Positions 20,111 through 30,088 of a DNA stretch of 51,997 nucleotides are shown here, piece by piece. The position numbers were made by a program, and so were the translations under genes. The DNA is from a virus, in the IMG/VR virus record IMGVR_UViG_3300042887_002920, positions 1 through 51,997 of that record; one strand, written 5' to 3'. The first letter of the stretch is position 1. The number at the start of each line of letters is the position of its first letter. Under the pieces are notes generated by a model. It was not told the DNA's origin, ran no database searches, and was given only the letters and a program-made list of their open reading frames with translations.

Positions 20111-20794
20111 ATGAAACTTTCTGTAAATACACTTCATTGGGATAATGTAGATAATAGAATACTTCAATCCCATAAACAAGTTATGAAACATTTTGATATT
20201 CCGGTAGAATACCATAATATGAATATAGAACATGGTTTATGGATGAACGCAGTTTGCCGTAATACTGACGCTGATGTTTATGTATTTTTTGATATTGATT
20301 GTGTTCCATTGAATCGTGAGGTATATGATGAGGCAATCCATTATGTAACTGAAAACGATAGTTTGTTTGGAAATGCACAAGTGTCAAACCATATACATCC
20401 AAAGACTCATGTATTTGCCGCTCCATCATTTTTTGCTATAACAAAATCTTGTTACGAATTACTTGGTAAACCAACATTTTATCCAACCATTCGTTCAGAT
20501 GTTGCTGAAGAAATTAGTTATGTTGCTGATGAAATTGGAAAGAGATACCGTTGTTTATACCCAACAAAATTTGATGGAGTTCCAAAGAAAGATGGTGTTT
20601 GGAGATTATCAAATTATGGATATTATGGTATTGGAACACTTTACGAAAATAAAACATATCATCTTTTTGAAAGTAGATGGGGAGATCACATCGAATTGTT
20701 CCAGAAAAGATGCCAACAAATTATTGCCAACCAATTTGACACGAATGGTATGTATGATAGTTTATCGGAGTTCTACGGACATAAAGTAAAATAA
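20111..20794 (+). CDS. glycosyltransferase-like protein (GT-A fold)
   Basis: The protein has 227 residues. VYVFFDIDCVPLN (57-69) carries a DxD motif at the end of a strand, the nucleotide-sugar and metal site of GT-A glycosyltransferases. The preceding WMNAVCRNTDADV and the later FAAPSFFAITKSCYELLG fit the substrate side. It may modify DNA bases or virion or host glycans. No nearby hydroxymethylation gene supports the first. The start lies 18 bp after the terminator, so it needs its own promoter, which I do not see clearly. Confidence 0.65.
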   Translation: MKLSVNTLHWDNVDNRILQSHKQVMKHFDIPVEYHNMNIEHGLWMNAVCRNTDADVYVFFDIDCVPLNREVYDEAIHYVTENDSLFGNAQVSNHIHPKTHVFAAPSFFAITKSCYELLGKPTFYPTIRSDVAEEISYVADEIGKRYRCLYPTKFDGVPKKDGVWRLSNYGYYGIGTLYENKTYHLFESRWGDHIELFQKRCQQIIANQFDTNGMYDSLSEFYGHKVK

Positions 20795-20795
20795 T

Positions 20796-20826
20796 TTTGA
20801 TCGTATTCATAAATTTCGTATATTGT
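20796..20826 (+). promoter_or_regulatory. Bacteroidota-type promoter
   Basis: TTTG (20796-20799), a 19-bp spacer and TATATTGT (20819-20826), two positions off TAnnTTTG. It faces gene 20858. Confidence 0.5.
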
Positions 20827-20857
20827 TTTATTATTCATTAAACATTAACGCCAACCT

Positions 20858-21763
20858 ATGAAACTCGGATATGCCTGCATCAACATGACTTTATCAAAAG
20901 ATAAAATCACTACCAACCGTTCCATGATTAAAAAAACATTTCTACAAAAAGGTTTAGACTACTGTTCTGAACTTGCATATATGAATGTTGTTGATATGGA
21001 AAAAATTATCAAATGGAATGTTCAAAACGGTATTTACTTATTCCGCACATCTTCTAATGTATTTCCTTGGGGTTCTGAATATGACTTGGAACAACTCAAA
21101 GATATTGATAAAATCAAGATTGTTCTCAAACGAATTGGTGATTATGCAAAAGAACATGGTGTTCGTCTATCATGTCATCCTGGACCCTTCAATGTTTTAT
21201 GTTCACCAAATCCTAATGTTGTCAAGAATACTATAATTGACTTAGAATTGCACGGTAAAGTATTTGACATGATGGGACTATCACATACACCATACAACAA
21301 AATCAATATACATTGTAACGGTGTCTATGGTGACAAGACCACATCACTTGATCGTTGGTGTCAAAACTTTCAATTACTATCCCACAGTGTTCGTTCAAGA
21401 CTTACTATTGAGAATGATGATAAAGCAAGTATGTATTCTGTTAAAGACCTTATGAAAATTCACGAATGTTGTGGTATTCCTATTGTATTTGATTATCACC
21501 ATCACCAATTCTGCACCGGCGATTTGACTGAACAACAGGCACTTGAACTTGCCATATCAACATGGCCACAAGGTATTACACCTGCAGTTCATTATTCTTC
21601 ATCAAGACTTAAAGAGACTGGTAATCCAAAAGAAAAACCACAAGCTCATGCAGACTACATATTAGAAAAAATCAACACTTATGGACATGATATTGATATT
21701 ATGTTAGAATGTAAAGCCAAAGAATTAGCTCTCAAACGATACCTAACAGAATACGGAATCTAA
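20858..21763 (+). CDS. uvsE: UvdE-like UV damage endonuclease
   Basis: The protein has 301 residues. KLGYACINMTL at the start, the ELAYMNVVDMEKIIKWNVQN helix, LFRTSSNVFPWG, VRLSCHPGPFNVLCSPN, the INIHCNGVYGDK strand, LTIENDDK and PIVFDYHHHQFC occur in the order of the UvdE TIM barrel. The His, Glu and Asp residues are suitable metal ligands. The enzyme nicks DNA 5' of UV photoproducts. It gives the phage its own repair route. The promoter just upstream is of the early type. Confidence 0.85.
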   Translation: MKLGYACINMTLSKDKITTNRSMIKKTFLQKGLDYCSELAYMNVVDMEKIIKWNVQNGIYLFRTSSNVFPWGSEYDLEQLKDIDKIKIVLKRIGDYAKEHGVRLSCHPGPFNVLCSPNPNVVKNTIIDLELHGKVFDMMGLSHTPYNKINIHCNGVYGDKTTSLDRWCQNFQLLSHSVRSRLTIENDDKASMYSVKDLMKIHECCGIPIVFDYHHHQFCTGDLTEQQALELAISTWPQGITPAVHYSSSRLKETGNPKEKPQAHADYILEKINTYGHDIDIMLECKAKELALKRYLTEYGI

Positions 21764-21782
21764 CCCAAAATCCCAAAAGTTC

Positions 21783-21790
21783 ATATTTAT
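21783..21790 (+). promoter_or_regulatory. candidate phage late-promoter box
   Basis: CATATTTAT lies 35 nt before the ATG at 21825, with a second GTATTTAT at 21797-21804. Confidence 0.33.
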
Positions 21791-21824
21791 CTGTATGTAT
21801 TTATGAACAATAATTGGGATATAA

Positions 21825-22880
21825 ATGTCATACAAATTATTCTCTCTGAAAAATCTAATCTGGTTTTGTGCTATCGGATTGGCAGTATTTTCAGGTTACT
21901 ACTCTGTTTACGGTATATCTAAATTATTTTCTGGTGGTTCTTGGTCAATCGTGGGGATGGCCGGAATGTTAGAATTTTCAAAATTAGTGGTTATCACATT
22001 CCTACATGACCACTACAAAACTCTCAAAACTGCTTTCAAAGTATATCTGATGTCTTCCGCTGTTATTCTTATGATATTAACATCGGTTGGTGTTTATGGG
22101 TATCTAACCAATTCTTATCAAGAAACTGCAAAAGAAATATACGAAACACAAAATAAAATTGCATTGATTGATAAAAAGAAAGAAATCTTCCTTGAACAAA
22201 AATCACAAATAGATACTCTTGTAAAACAAAAGGGAGAGAGAATATCATCTTATGATCAATTAAGATTATCACAAGAAAATTCTCTTAATAACCAACTGAC
22301 ACAGAAGAAGGGAACGAAGGGATTACAAAAAAATATCCAATCTGTTGATAATTCTACTCAAACTCTAAATACTGAAATATCGGAACTAAATCAAAAATCT
22401 ATTGGTTTATCTGATAGTGTTGCTAAATTAGAACAAGAAAAGTTGGTTCTTGAAAATTCAACATTTACATCAGAGATAGGACCATTACTTTATTTGAGTA
22501 GATTAACCGGTGCCCCTATGGACATAATTGTTAATTGGTTCATACTCATATTAGTTTCAGTATTTGATCCACTTGCAGTTAGTTTAGTTATTGCAGCAAA
22601 TCATTTGAGACACAAAGAATTGGAACAAAAAATTCCACCTGAAAATGATAACACACAACCACCACCAGAGAAAAAAGTTGTAGAAGATGTTGCAGATGTT
22701 TCAGTTCAACACGAAGAAATAAAAATACAAGATGTTGTTGCTACAAAAAAGAAAAAAGAAAAAAAACCTTTGGAAGTTATAGAAGAAAATGTTATATTAG
22801 AACAAAATGAAATTGAAAAGGCATTCTATGAAGAACAACCTAAACCCAATTTTGGATATAGGAGAGGAATAACTTTATAG
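21825..22880 (+). CDS. membrane protein with long coiled coil
   Basis: The protein has 351 residues. Hydrophobic segments lie at about 10-30, 43-58 and 75-93. A coiled coil rich in Lys/Gln/Glu/Ser runs over about 95-210 and includes QKNIQSVDNSTQTLNTEISE. A further span lies at 230-258 (IIVNWFILILVSVFDPLAVS). The C-terminal tail is Pro/Glu/Lys-rich. Proteins of this layout occur beside the ClpP-like and sigma-like genes in several T4-like phages, but I cannot name a function. It may be an inner-membrane protein with a large extramembrane coil. Confidence 0.65.
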   Translation: MSYKLFSLKNLIWFCAIGLAVFSGYYSVYGISKLFSGGSWSIVGMAGMLEFSKLVVITFLHDHYKTLKTAFKVYLMSSAVILMILTSVGVYGYLTNSYQETAKEIYETQNKIALIDKKKEIFLEQKSQIDTLVKQKGERISSYDQLRLSQENSLNNQLTQKKGTKGLQKNIQSVDNSTQTLNTEISELNQKSIGLSDSVAKLEQEKLVLENSTFTSEIGPLLYLSRLTGAPMDIIVNWFILILVSVFDPLAVSLVIAANHLRHKELEQKIPPENDNTQPPPEKKVVEDVADVSVQHEEIKIQDVVATKKKKEKKPLEVIEENVILEQNEIEKAFYEEQPKPNFGYRRGITL

Positions 22881-22916
22881 TAATGTCATTATTGTATTTT
22901 AACCAGGAGTTCTGTT

Positions 22917-23576
22917 ATGAACGATTTTTATGATGGTGAAGAAGTTGTTGAAAAAGAAACAACTAATAATAAATCAAAAGAAAATGAGAATGACATTCCA
23001 GTTAGATGGAAAGAAGCAACAACACAAATGGATTATGGAATTGATGTTGAGGCATCTTCTGTTTTGTTATTTGGTGAAATAATGGATGGTTCATTGTATG
23101 ATATTATTACTCGTATACGAGCAATTCTTCATATGAGAAAAGATGAAAATAAAAATGATCCAATCAATCTAATTATCAATTCTGATGGTGGTTCTGTTTA
23201 TGAGGCACTTGGTATCATTGACTATATGCAAAGTCTCGATGTGAAGGTAAATACAATTTGTAGAGGTAGGGCAATGTCTGCTGCTGCTTTAATTCTATGT
23301 GCTGGAACAGGTACTCGTTTGGCTTCCCAACACTCTACTATTATGTTCCATGAGATTAGTTCTGATATTTACGGAAAATCTTCTGATATGAAGGCAAATG
23401 TGCAACACATGGAAAAATTAGAAGAAATTCTTTTGGGAATACTTAAATCAAATTCAAACAAAGATATAGAATTTTGGAAAAATGTTACTATAAAAGATTA
23501 TTATATTACTCCGTCTGATGCATTGAATCTTGGTGTTATTGATGTAATAATTCCACCTAAACATAATAGAGGTTAA
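22917..23576 (+). CDS. ClpP-like serine protease
   Basis: The protein has 219 residues; CCAGGAGTTCTGTT precedes the ATG. The ClpP fold is seen in VLLFGEIMDG, PINLIINSDGGSVYEALGII, GRAMSAAALILCAG with Ser121, and STIMFHEISSD with His145. The third triad residue is not certain. The N-terminal ~40 residues are a charged extension. In phages ClpP-like enzymes serve in head maturation or protein turnover. Here it lies just before the sigma factor and tail genes, not among visible head genes. Confidence 0.85.
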   Translation: MNDFYDGEEVVEKETTNNKSKENENDIPVRWKEATTQMDYGIDVEASSVLLFGEIMDGSLYDIITRIRAILHMRKDENKNDPINLIINSDGGSVYEALGIIDYMQSLDVKVNTICRGRAMSAAALILCAGTGTRLASQHSTIMFHEISSDIYGKSSDMKANVQHMEKLEEILLGILKSNSNKDIEFWKNVTIKDYYITPSDALNLGVIDVIIPPKHNRG

Positions 23577-23577
23577 T

Positions 23578-23949
23578 ATGATGCTAACGATAATTGTATT
23601 AACTATATGTCTCGGTATTTCAATTTTTGTTAATATAAATTTGACAAGAAAGTTTGACCATTTAGACGAAATGGCACAAGATAGTGTTGATACACTATTA
23701 GAGAATGAGAAATTTTTAACAGAATTGCGAAACAGAATACGATCACAACAATCCTATTTAAGACAATTAGATAGAATTGGTTCATTTGAAGCAGACGATG
23801 AAACTGGATATTTTTTCAAAGAAATGAAAGATATTATGAATGATATTGCTGTTTATTTTGGTGAGGAACCAATAGACGATGAAAAAAGAAGTATTCTCGA
23901 AAACCAAAGGCAACCAGATGTTTCATTTCAAAAGGATTATTATTTATGA
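23578..23949 (+). CDS. single-span protein conserved in T4-like phages
   Basis: The protein has 123 residues. The N-terminal membrane segment is MLTIIVLTICLGISIFVNI, followed by a helix and the stretch LDRIGSFEADDETGYFFKEM near residues 61-82. That stretch resembles a sequence I recall from short proteins next to gp55 genes in marine T4-like phages. It overlaps the sigma gene by four bases. Role unknown. Confidence 0.65.
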   Translation: MMLTIIVLTICLGISIFVNINLTRKFDHLDEMAQDSVDTLLENEKFLTELRNRIRSQQSYLRQLDRIGSFEADDETGYFFKEMKDIMNDIAVYFGEEPIDDEKRSILENQRQPDVSFQKDYYL

Positions 23950-24680
23950 AACAAAAACGTAGTCCAAAGAAACCAAACATTTATTTTACGCAAGAAACAG
24001 AAGATGCGATAGTATTGTATAACAAATCAGAAGATGATATTCAAAGAAATTTGATATACACAAAAAAAATACACCCTGCATTTTACAAACTTGCTGAAAT
24101 TATGATACATAGATTTAAGTTCTATAATTTTGATGTATCACATGAAGATGTCAAACATGAAGTTGTTTCATTTTTACATGAAAAAATTACAAAATATAAA
24201 GCTGAAAACGGTAAGGCATTTTCGTATTTTTCTATTGTTGCTAAAAATTATCTTATTGCTGAGAACAACAAGAACTATTATCATTTCAAACGTAGTCAAG
24301 ATATTGGTGCAATAGATTTGGAACGTAACATTGTAAACGAAAAACTTAGATTTGATTTGATAGAAGAAAGACGTGATTTCATAGATTTATTTGTTAATGT
24401 TATTGAAAAACATTTACCATTGTTCTTTTCAAAACAAAGAGATATACAAGTTGCAGACACCATATTGTATCTATTCAGAACTCGTGAAAACATAGAAAAT
24501 TACAATAAAAAGGCAATATACATACTTGTAAGAGAAAGAACGGGAGTTAGCTCACAGTATATTACAAGTGTGATAAATAAAATAAAAGTATTATACAATA
24601 ATTTATACCGAGAATATAAAGACGGAAAAAATATAGAAAAAATGTCTTGGTATGACATCCAACATATTATTAACAACTGA
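23946..24680 (+). CDS. gp55-like late sigma factor
   Basis: The protein has 244 residues. The segment from NLIYTKKIHPAFYKLAEIMI through VKHEVVSFLHEKITKYKAEN and KAFSYFSIVAKNYLIAENN (about 35-109) follows the sigma region 2-like part of T4 gp55 homologues: a helix with I-x-P-x-F, then K-x-EV-x-x-L, then G-[KR]-A-[FW]-x-Y-x-x-[IV]-x-[KR]-N-[FY]-[LF]. T4 gp55 directs host RNA polymerase to late promoters with a -10 box only. The protein is longer than T4 gp55 (185 aa), with an extra C-terminal helical part. It would recognise the candidate ATATTTAT boxes here. Confidence 0.7.
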   Translation: MKQKRSPKKPNIYFTQETEDAIVLYNKSEDDIQRNLIYTKKIHPAFYKLAEIMIHRFKFYNFDVSHEDVKHEVVSFLHEKITKYKAENGKAFSYFSIVAKNYLIAENNKNYYHFKRSQDIGAIDLERNIVNEKLRFDLIEERRDFIDLFVNVIEKHLPLFFSKQRDIQVADTILYLFRTRENIENYNKKAIYILVRERTGVSSQYITSVINKIKVLYNNLYREYKDGKNIEKMSWYDIQHIINN

Positions 24681-24687
24681 TATTTAT
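24680..24687 (+). promoter_or_regulatory. possible late-promoter-like box
   Basis: ATATTTATAG lies immediately before gene 24692 (only five bases to its ATG). If it is a promoter, it would serve the tail genes from 25035 on rather than 24692. Confidence 0.18.
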
Positions 24688-24691
24688 AGTT

Positions 24692-25054
24692 ATGAAATTT
24701 GATGAAGAAATCTTTGGAAGTAAAAAATTCTCTGATTTATTGAAAGATATTTACGATAATCAGAAGAAAAAGGATCGTCAGATAAATCTTTTGATTGCTG
24801 ACTTAAAGCCCATGTTAAACAACATAAGTGATGCGGCAATACTAGTTCCTGCAATAAAAGATTTTATGGAGGTTTCGGTAAAAAATGATGAACATTTAGT
24901 AAAACTAGCCGCAGTAATACAACGGGCAATGGGTGATAAAGGTGAAGAATCCTCCTCATTTTTGACTGATGAAGAAAAAGAAGCTCTATTAAAGGGCATA
25001 CAAGAAATTCAAAACGATCAAGAGGAGAATGATAGTGAGCGGCCTACCGTTTAA
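24692..25054 (+). CDS. small structural-block protein
   Basis: The protein has 120 residues and is helical. MKFDEEIFGSKKFSDLLKDI, a NLLIADLKPMLNNISDAAIL segment and an acidic tail (EIQNDQEENDSERPTV) are visible. Its 3' end overlaps the start of the spike gene, and it lies between the late sigma factor and baseplate genes. It could be a tail assembly chaperone or minor component. No motif supports a closer call. Confidence 0.6.
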   Translation: MKFDEEIFGSKKFSDLLKDIYDNQKKKDRQINLLIADLKPMLNNISDAAILVPAIKDFMEVSVKNDEHLVKLAAVIQRAMGDKGEESSSFLTDEEKEALLKGIQEIQNDQEENDSERPTV

Positions 25055-26531
25055 TCCGCAAGTAACAATAATTGATGGGTTTCCTCGTGAGTGGTTTCCT
25101 GCGGAAGTATTGGATGTAGATTACGAAGGCCGTGATAAAACTGCACTATACACGGTATTATGTAGATTATTGGGTGCAATGGGACAAGGACATAAAGATG
25201 TTATACGTGCTCGTGCATTTGATGCTAATATAAAAAATATGCCAATTAGGGGAGAGGTTGTTATGCTTACAAAGGCACCGTCTCCTTATGCTAGTGCAGG
25301 TGGTGTTTCACAAGAATACTACTATACAAATCCTGTTTCTGTTCAATCATCAATTCATCATAACGGCATTCCTGGAGTAACTTACTGGGTAGAAAGAACT
25401 TCACCTGGTAATCGTGCAAAAAGAAATGATGCAGAAGATGGTATTCCACACGAAACCAATACAAAATTTGATACCCATACAACTATTGATCCAATTTTTG
25501 TAGAAAGAAAAGACATTTATCCTATACAACCATATTCTGGCGATATACTACTCGAAGGTAGATGGGGACAATCTATAAGATTTGGATCAACATTGGATGA
25601 AAGAAGAAAATATCCACAAGTTCCAACTTGGAAAAAAGGTTTAGGTCAAATAGGTAATCCAATTTTAATAATTTCTAACGGAACAAATCCAGAATTAAAA
25701 CCAAGAAATGAATTTATCTTAGAAAATATAGATGAAGACGATTCATCTATTTGGATGACATCTGGACAATATGTAAAATTTGAACCCGCATCCACATATA
25801 CACCATCAATAACAGATAAAAGTATAAATCTTTTTACTAAAAATGAGTTTGGTGGAAATGCTGTAATGATTGCGTCTGATAGAATAATTTTTAATTCTCG
25901 TAAGCAAGAATTGATTGGTTTTAGTAAAGAAGGTATTGGTTTTTCTTCTGAAAAGGGTATATCTCTTGACGGAAAACAAGTAGTTGAAATTGAATCAACA
26001 CAAAAAATATCGTTAGGTATAAATGCAATAGAACCGATATTGTTAGGCAAAAGAACAATGACGTGGTTAAATGATTTATGTCAAATACTATTGAATGTTA
26101 CACGAGCAATTACACAACAAACTCATCCAACTGGAACAGGTCCATCCGGTGTTCCTATAAACATTTCTGATTTTTCAACAGCACATTCTGATTTATCAGA
26201 GTTACAAAGTCAAATAGAAAAATTACCAAGCCAATTAGCATTTGTTAATGAAAAGTCTGGTGGTCCATCAGAAAAAGAAGTTCAACAATCCAACGAAAAA
26301 ATTCTACAAAGTCAATTCATCAAAGAAGGCGATAATTCTAATTTGTTGGTAGATACCGGTGAGGGAGCGTTGGAAAATGAGGATCCATTAACACTTGTTG
26401 CAGATATTGCTGATATTGAACAAGAAAAAATAAAACTAATAGATCAAATTTTAGGTGATATTGATCCAACATTTGATTATGGAACATCACTAGTCGGTGA
26501 CGATGCCGGTAATCCTGGAGGACCAGTGTAA
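25035..26531 (+). CDS. baseplate hub / central spike protein (gp5-type)
   Basis: The protein has 498 residues from GTG at 25035, which has AGGAG seven bases upstream. The in-frame ATG at 25029 is only one base from that site, so I prefer GTG. FPREWFPAEVLDVDYEGR and IRARAFDANIKNMPIRGEVV suggest an OB-fold, and SGDILLEGRWGQSIRFGSTL is a marker I recognise from spike or hub proteins of T4-like marine phages. The beta-rich GGNAVMIASDRIIFNSRK...GISLDGKQVVEIES is compatible with a needle. No lysozyme domain is seen, unlike T4 gp5. The C-terminus is an acidic helix. Confidence 0.7.
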   Translation: MSGLPFNPQVTIIDGFPREWFPAEVLDVDYEGRDKTALYTVLCRLLGAMGQGHKDVIRARAFDANIKNMPIRGEVVMLTKAPSPYASAGGVSQEYYYTNPVSVQSSIHHNGIPGVTYWVERTSPGNRAKRNDAEDGIPHETNTKFDTHTTIDPIFVERKDIYPIQPYSGDILLEGRWGQSIRFGSTLDERRKYPQVPTWKKGLGQIGNPILIISNGTNPELKPRNEFILENIDEDDSSIWMTSGQYVKFEPASTYTPSITDKSINLFTKNEFGGNAVMIASDRIIFNSRKQELIGFSKEGIGFSSEKGISLDGKQVVEIESTQKISLGINAIEPILLGKRTMTWLNDLCQILLNVTRAITQQTHPTGTGPSGVPINISDFSTAHSDLSELQSQIEKLPSQLAFVNEKSGGPSEKEVQQSNEKILQSQFIKEGDNSNLLVDTGEGALENEDPLTLVADIADIEQEKIKLIDQILGDIDPTFDYGTSLVGDDAGNPGGPV

Positions 26532-26533
26532 TT

Positions 26534-29500
26534 ATGGGTATATCGTGGAATAAAAATTTAGTAAAACTTATACCAGGTTCTGCAACAGAACCTGATAAAT
26601 ACGAAATTGAAATTTTTCAAGGAGATACTATAAATCTTCTTGACTATGTTGTATTTGAACCAGGTGGAACAAAAAATGCTCTTAATACATGGAAATTAAC
26701 TCTTGTTAATGCGGCACACTTTACAGATAACGGACCAACAGATCCTGGAGATTTATCACAATTTAGCGATTCTTTTTATGATGATTCAGAAGTAACACAA
26801 TATGCTTCAAAGTATGCTTTAGATTGGAATGCAGAAATAAAACCAATACCATTATCTATTCCATCAATTATTATAGATAAATTTGGAATACTGGAAACAT
26901 CAAGTGCTGTATTTAGAGTTGCAAGTGAAATTGAAGTTTGGGTAAATTTTGGAAAAAAAGTACCAGGAGATTTAATTTTAGATCCACCAGCGGGTAAACC
27001 AACCGATGAAATAAAAAAATTAACAATTAAAATAAAATCAAATTCATTTTTAGGTGAAGGTGGTTTATTAAATGGTGTAACAGGATCAATTGATGCATTT
27101 GTTACAGATTCACTAAAATATGTAACAAGTGCTCTTACCGGTGTTGTTGGATTCTTAGGAGAGGGAGTTGCTTGGGGTATAAGTCAAGTTGAAGGTTTAT
27201 ATCCATCTGGATCTAAAGGTTACAATGAAGAAGATGCTAAACAAAAATTAGAAGAAGAAAAAGATAGAGAAGCAAGTCTTTTTTCAACAGTAATTGGTTA
27301 TCCATTTACTGCATTAGATTTTTTAACTAAAAAACAAAATGCTTCATTGATTAAATCCGGATTAAAGGCATTATCTACTTCCGCAAAAATATATCAATTA
27401 TATGCTCAAGGAAAATCTACAATAGCAACTACTAGACTTCTTGCAAATTTAAGAACATTACTTGATTACGAAAAATTATCACCAGGATTACAAATAAAAG
27501 TTGCTAATTTTTTAGGAACTAACCCAAAAACTATTAAGCGAATAATATGGGTTGTTAATAAGATATTAGAAATAGAACAAATGGTAAGTGATGGTAACTA
27601 TGACGCTTTACAAGATTATGTATTAAGAGAGGCAGAGAATGTAAAATCATTAGATGATTTACCCAAAGAATTGAGAGAATTTGCAACCGGTGAAGCATTT
27701 TCAGAATTGTCTCCAGGATCGGTTGTAAATAAAAAATTACAAATCGTTGATAAAGACAATCTAAAACTTATAGTAGAAAATCCATCATATAGAAAAACAG
27801 AAGGTAATAATATAGTTTTGAATCAAATTATTATTAAATCTATAAATAAAGAAGGAGATTTTATACCGATAAAGTCAATCTCTATTGGAAAAATAACATC
27901 TCCTGGATTTGTAGACGGATTTACCGCAAATGAATTATTTTATGACTATAACACGACTAGAGATATTTGCACCATAACGATACCAAATACTTATGGATCA
28001 GAAACTGGTGCGGATCCAATATCCTCAGGATTGTTTCCAAATGGTAGTATGGAACTTAAAATAAATGTAGATAACACAAAATATCAACAACAATACGAAG
28101 GAACTAACCCTATACGATCTGGTGTAATTCCATTTCAAATAGATTACAAATTTATCGGAAACAGCATACCAAGATTGGTTTATAGAAAATTCAATGCCGC
28201 TACAAAAGTTTATGAAGAAGTCAATGAAGATTTACCACATATTTTAGACAGAGGCGAAGAAGTAACTGAAACGATTTCATACGATAATGTAATTCCTGGT
28301 TCTTGGGCAGAACAAAATTTTGGTCAAAATCCAATTACATTAGAACAAGGTTTTGATATTGCAAAAAATGGATTGGCAGTTTACAACTTATACAAAAAGA
28401 AACAATTTTTATCTATATTCGATGCTGTAGATTTCAAAAATTTACCAGCACCCGTTCAAACATTTATTTTTAGCACGGCTGCACTTATTGGAATTGATGA
28501 ATCCGAAATAATCAGATACTATGAAGTTTTAAGTGGTGCAAAAAATTTGTATGAATTATCAACAAAGGGATTTCAACATTACAATTCTTTACCACCAGAA
28601 TTAAAGGCAAAAATCTCAAAACAATTAGGTGTTAGTGAAGAAGTATTGGGTGATGTGATTCCGATTGCAGGCGATATAACTGATTTAATATCTGGAAAAA
28701 GATTTAATGGACCTGGTGAGAAAGAAAAATTTGCCGAAGGTTTATTTGATAAGGTTGGACAAAGTTTATTAAACAAATGGGGTCCAAATGCAGAAGTTTG
28801 GGAAAACTATAATGCATATGACAAAAAAACTGGAAAAGTAACTCCAGGTGGTGGAACCCTTGATCCAAAAATGAAGCAAACTATTGCACTTTCATTAGGA
28901 TTTACCAACATAAAAGAGGCACCAAAACCGCATAAAGATGATCCAGTTTCTGGAAAACCAATAACACACACAGAAGTAAATGGTCTTGCTATAATAAAAT
29001 GTGGAATTGCTATAGATAAAGCGTTAAAATTCAAAAATTCTCTTGCAAAAGGTATAAGTGTTAAAAACCGATTATTGCAAAAGTATGAACAAGTAAAAAA
29101 TTCACCGAATTTAATTGAAGATGAGGCACTTTTAACAGGCGTTTACGATGAATTGGTAGATACTAGAGAAGACTTTGAAAAAGAAGATTTCTTCAATGAC
29201 ATATACGATTCTGCAAAAGAATTGACAGAGGATCCTTATGCTGATTTATTAGATTCTGCCGGTTCATTGCCTCCGGGAGTTCCTGGTGCTGGTGATCCAA
29301 ATTGGAGACAAAAATACAATGTTGAAGACCGATATGTAGTTGAAGATTCAACAGGAGCGCCTCCAAGTGGTGTGAAGGGTGTATTGCAATATGGTACATA
29401 CATAATATACACTCATCCATGGATTGAAGATATTGGACAGAATCCTGAAACAGGCTTGCCTGTATTTACGGGAACGCCTCCATCTGGATTTTTATTCAAA

Positions 29501-30088
29501 CAATCTGATATAAATTGGGTAGTTGATGGTGATCCAAATGTAAGTGAATCACAAAGAAAAACTCTTGGATTGACAAAAGAATTGAAATACAGATATGCTT
29601 TTTCCAGCGGTGATTTTAATTTATTAGAACCGTTTAGGGTAACAAAATATCTTCGTGGATTGGCAAGACTTGGTGTATACAATTCAAGTGGTGGAAGTTT
29701 CAATGAAAAATACTTCACACCAGCATCTATATTGATTCAAAAAATTAAGACAGGTAATCCAAACTATCCAACAAAACAACAAAGACCTATTTATATCGGT
29801 GATGAATTAGTTCCACTTGAAGTTACGAATAAAACAACAATTCCTGGCGGAGCAACATTTGATGAAAACGGAAAACAAATAAATAATGCAGATGCTGTAG
29901 AAGTTAAAGTTGTTAGAAAGGCTGAAACACGAATAACACCGGCAGGTACACCACTCGGTCTTGAAGGTTCAAAAACTGATAGTGCAACTACATCAACTAC
30001 AAAGACACCATTAAAATTTGGCGAAGGTGGTATAGCATACACTCCTTTACCAGTCCCAACAATTAAAATATCATTGGAGATAGGTTAA
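26534..30088 (+). CDS. large virion structural protein
   Basis: The protein has 1184 residues and starts three bases after the spike gene. It begins with a beta-like domain (~1-170). Helical segments recur with a similar L-x-x-A-x-x-[IL]-Y-x-L-Y pattern, for example near 290-300 (TSAKIYQLYAQGKS), 615-625 (NGLAVYNLYKKKQF) and 667-677. The C-terminal part is Gly/Pro/Thr-rich. A gene of this size between the spike and gp25 is likely a baseplate hub, tape-measure-linked or fibre protein. Sequence alone does not identify it. Confidence 0.7.
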   Translation: MGISWNKNLVKLIPGSATEPDKYEIEIFQGDTINLLDYVVFEPGGTKNALNTWKLTLVNAAHFTDNGPTDPGDLSQFSDSFYDDSEVTQYASKYALDWNAEIKPIPLSIPSIIIDKFGILETSSAVFRVASEIEVWVNFGKKVPGDLILDPPAGKPTDEIKKLTIKIKSNSFLGEGGLLNGVTGSIDAFVTDSLKYVTSALTGVVGFLGEGVAWGISQVEGLYPSGSKGYNEEDAKQKLEEEKDREASLFSTVIGYPFTALDFLTKKQNASLIKSGLKALSTSAKIYQLYAQGKSTIATTRLLANLRTLLDYEKLSPGLQIKVANFLGTNPKTIKRIIWVVNKILEIEQMVSDGNYDALQDYVLREAENVKSLDDLPKELREFATGEAFSELSPGSVVNKKLQIVDKDNLKLIVENPSYRKTEGNNIVLNQIIIKSINKEGDFIPIKSISIGKITSPGFVDGFTANELFYDYNTTRDICTITIPNTYGSETGADPISSGLFPNGSMELKINVDNTKYQQQYEGTNPIRSGVIPFQIDYKFIGNSIPRLVYRKFNAATKVYEEVNEDLPHILDRGEEVTETISYDNVIPGSWAEQNFGQNPITLEQGFDIAKNGLAVYNLYKKKQFLSIFDAVDFKNLPAPVQTFIFSTAALIGIDESEIIRYYEVLSGAKNLYELSTKGFQHYNSLPPELKAKISKQLGVSEEVLGDVIPIAGDITDLISGKRFNGPGEKEKFAEGLFDKVGQSLLNKWGPNAEVWENYNAYDKKTGKVTPGGGTLDPKMKQTIALSLGFTNIKEAPKPHKDDPVSGKPITHTEVNGLAIIKCGIAIDKALKFKNSLAKGISVKNRLLQKYEQVKNSPNLIEDEALLTGVYDELVDTREDFEKEDFFNDIYDSAKELTEDPYADLLDSAGSLPPGVPGAGDPNWRQKYNVEDRYVVEDSTGAPPSGVKGVLQYGTYIIYTHPWIEDIGQNPETGLPVFTGTPPSGFLFKQSDINWVVDGDPNVSESQRKTLGLTKELKYRYAFSSGDFNLLEPFRVTKYLRGLARLGVYNSSGGSFNEKYFTPASILIQKIKTGNPNYPTKQQRPIYIGDELVPLEVTNKTTIPGGATFDENGKQINNADAVEVKVVRKAETRITPAGTPLGLEGSKTDSATTSTTKTPLKFGEGGIAYTPLPVPTIKISLEIG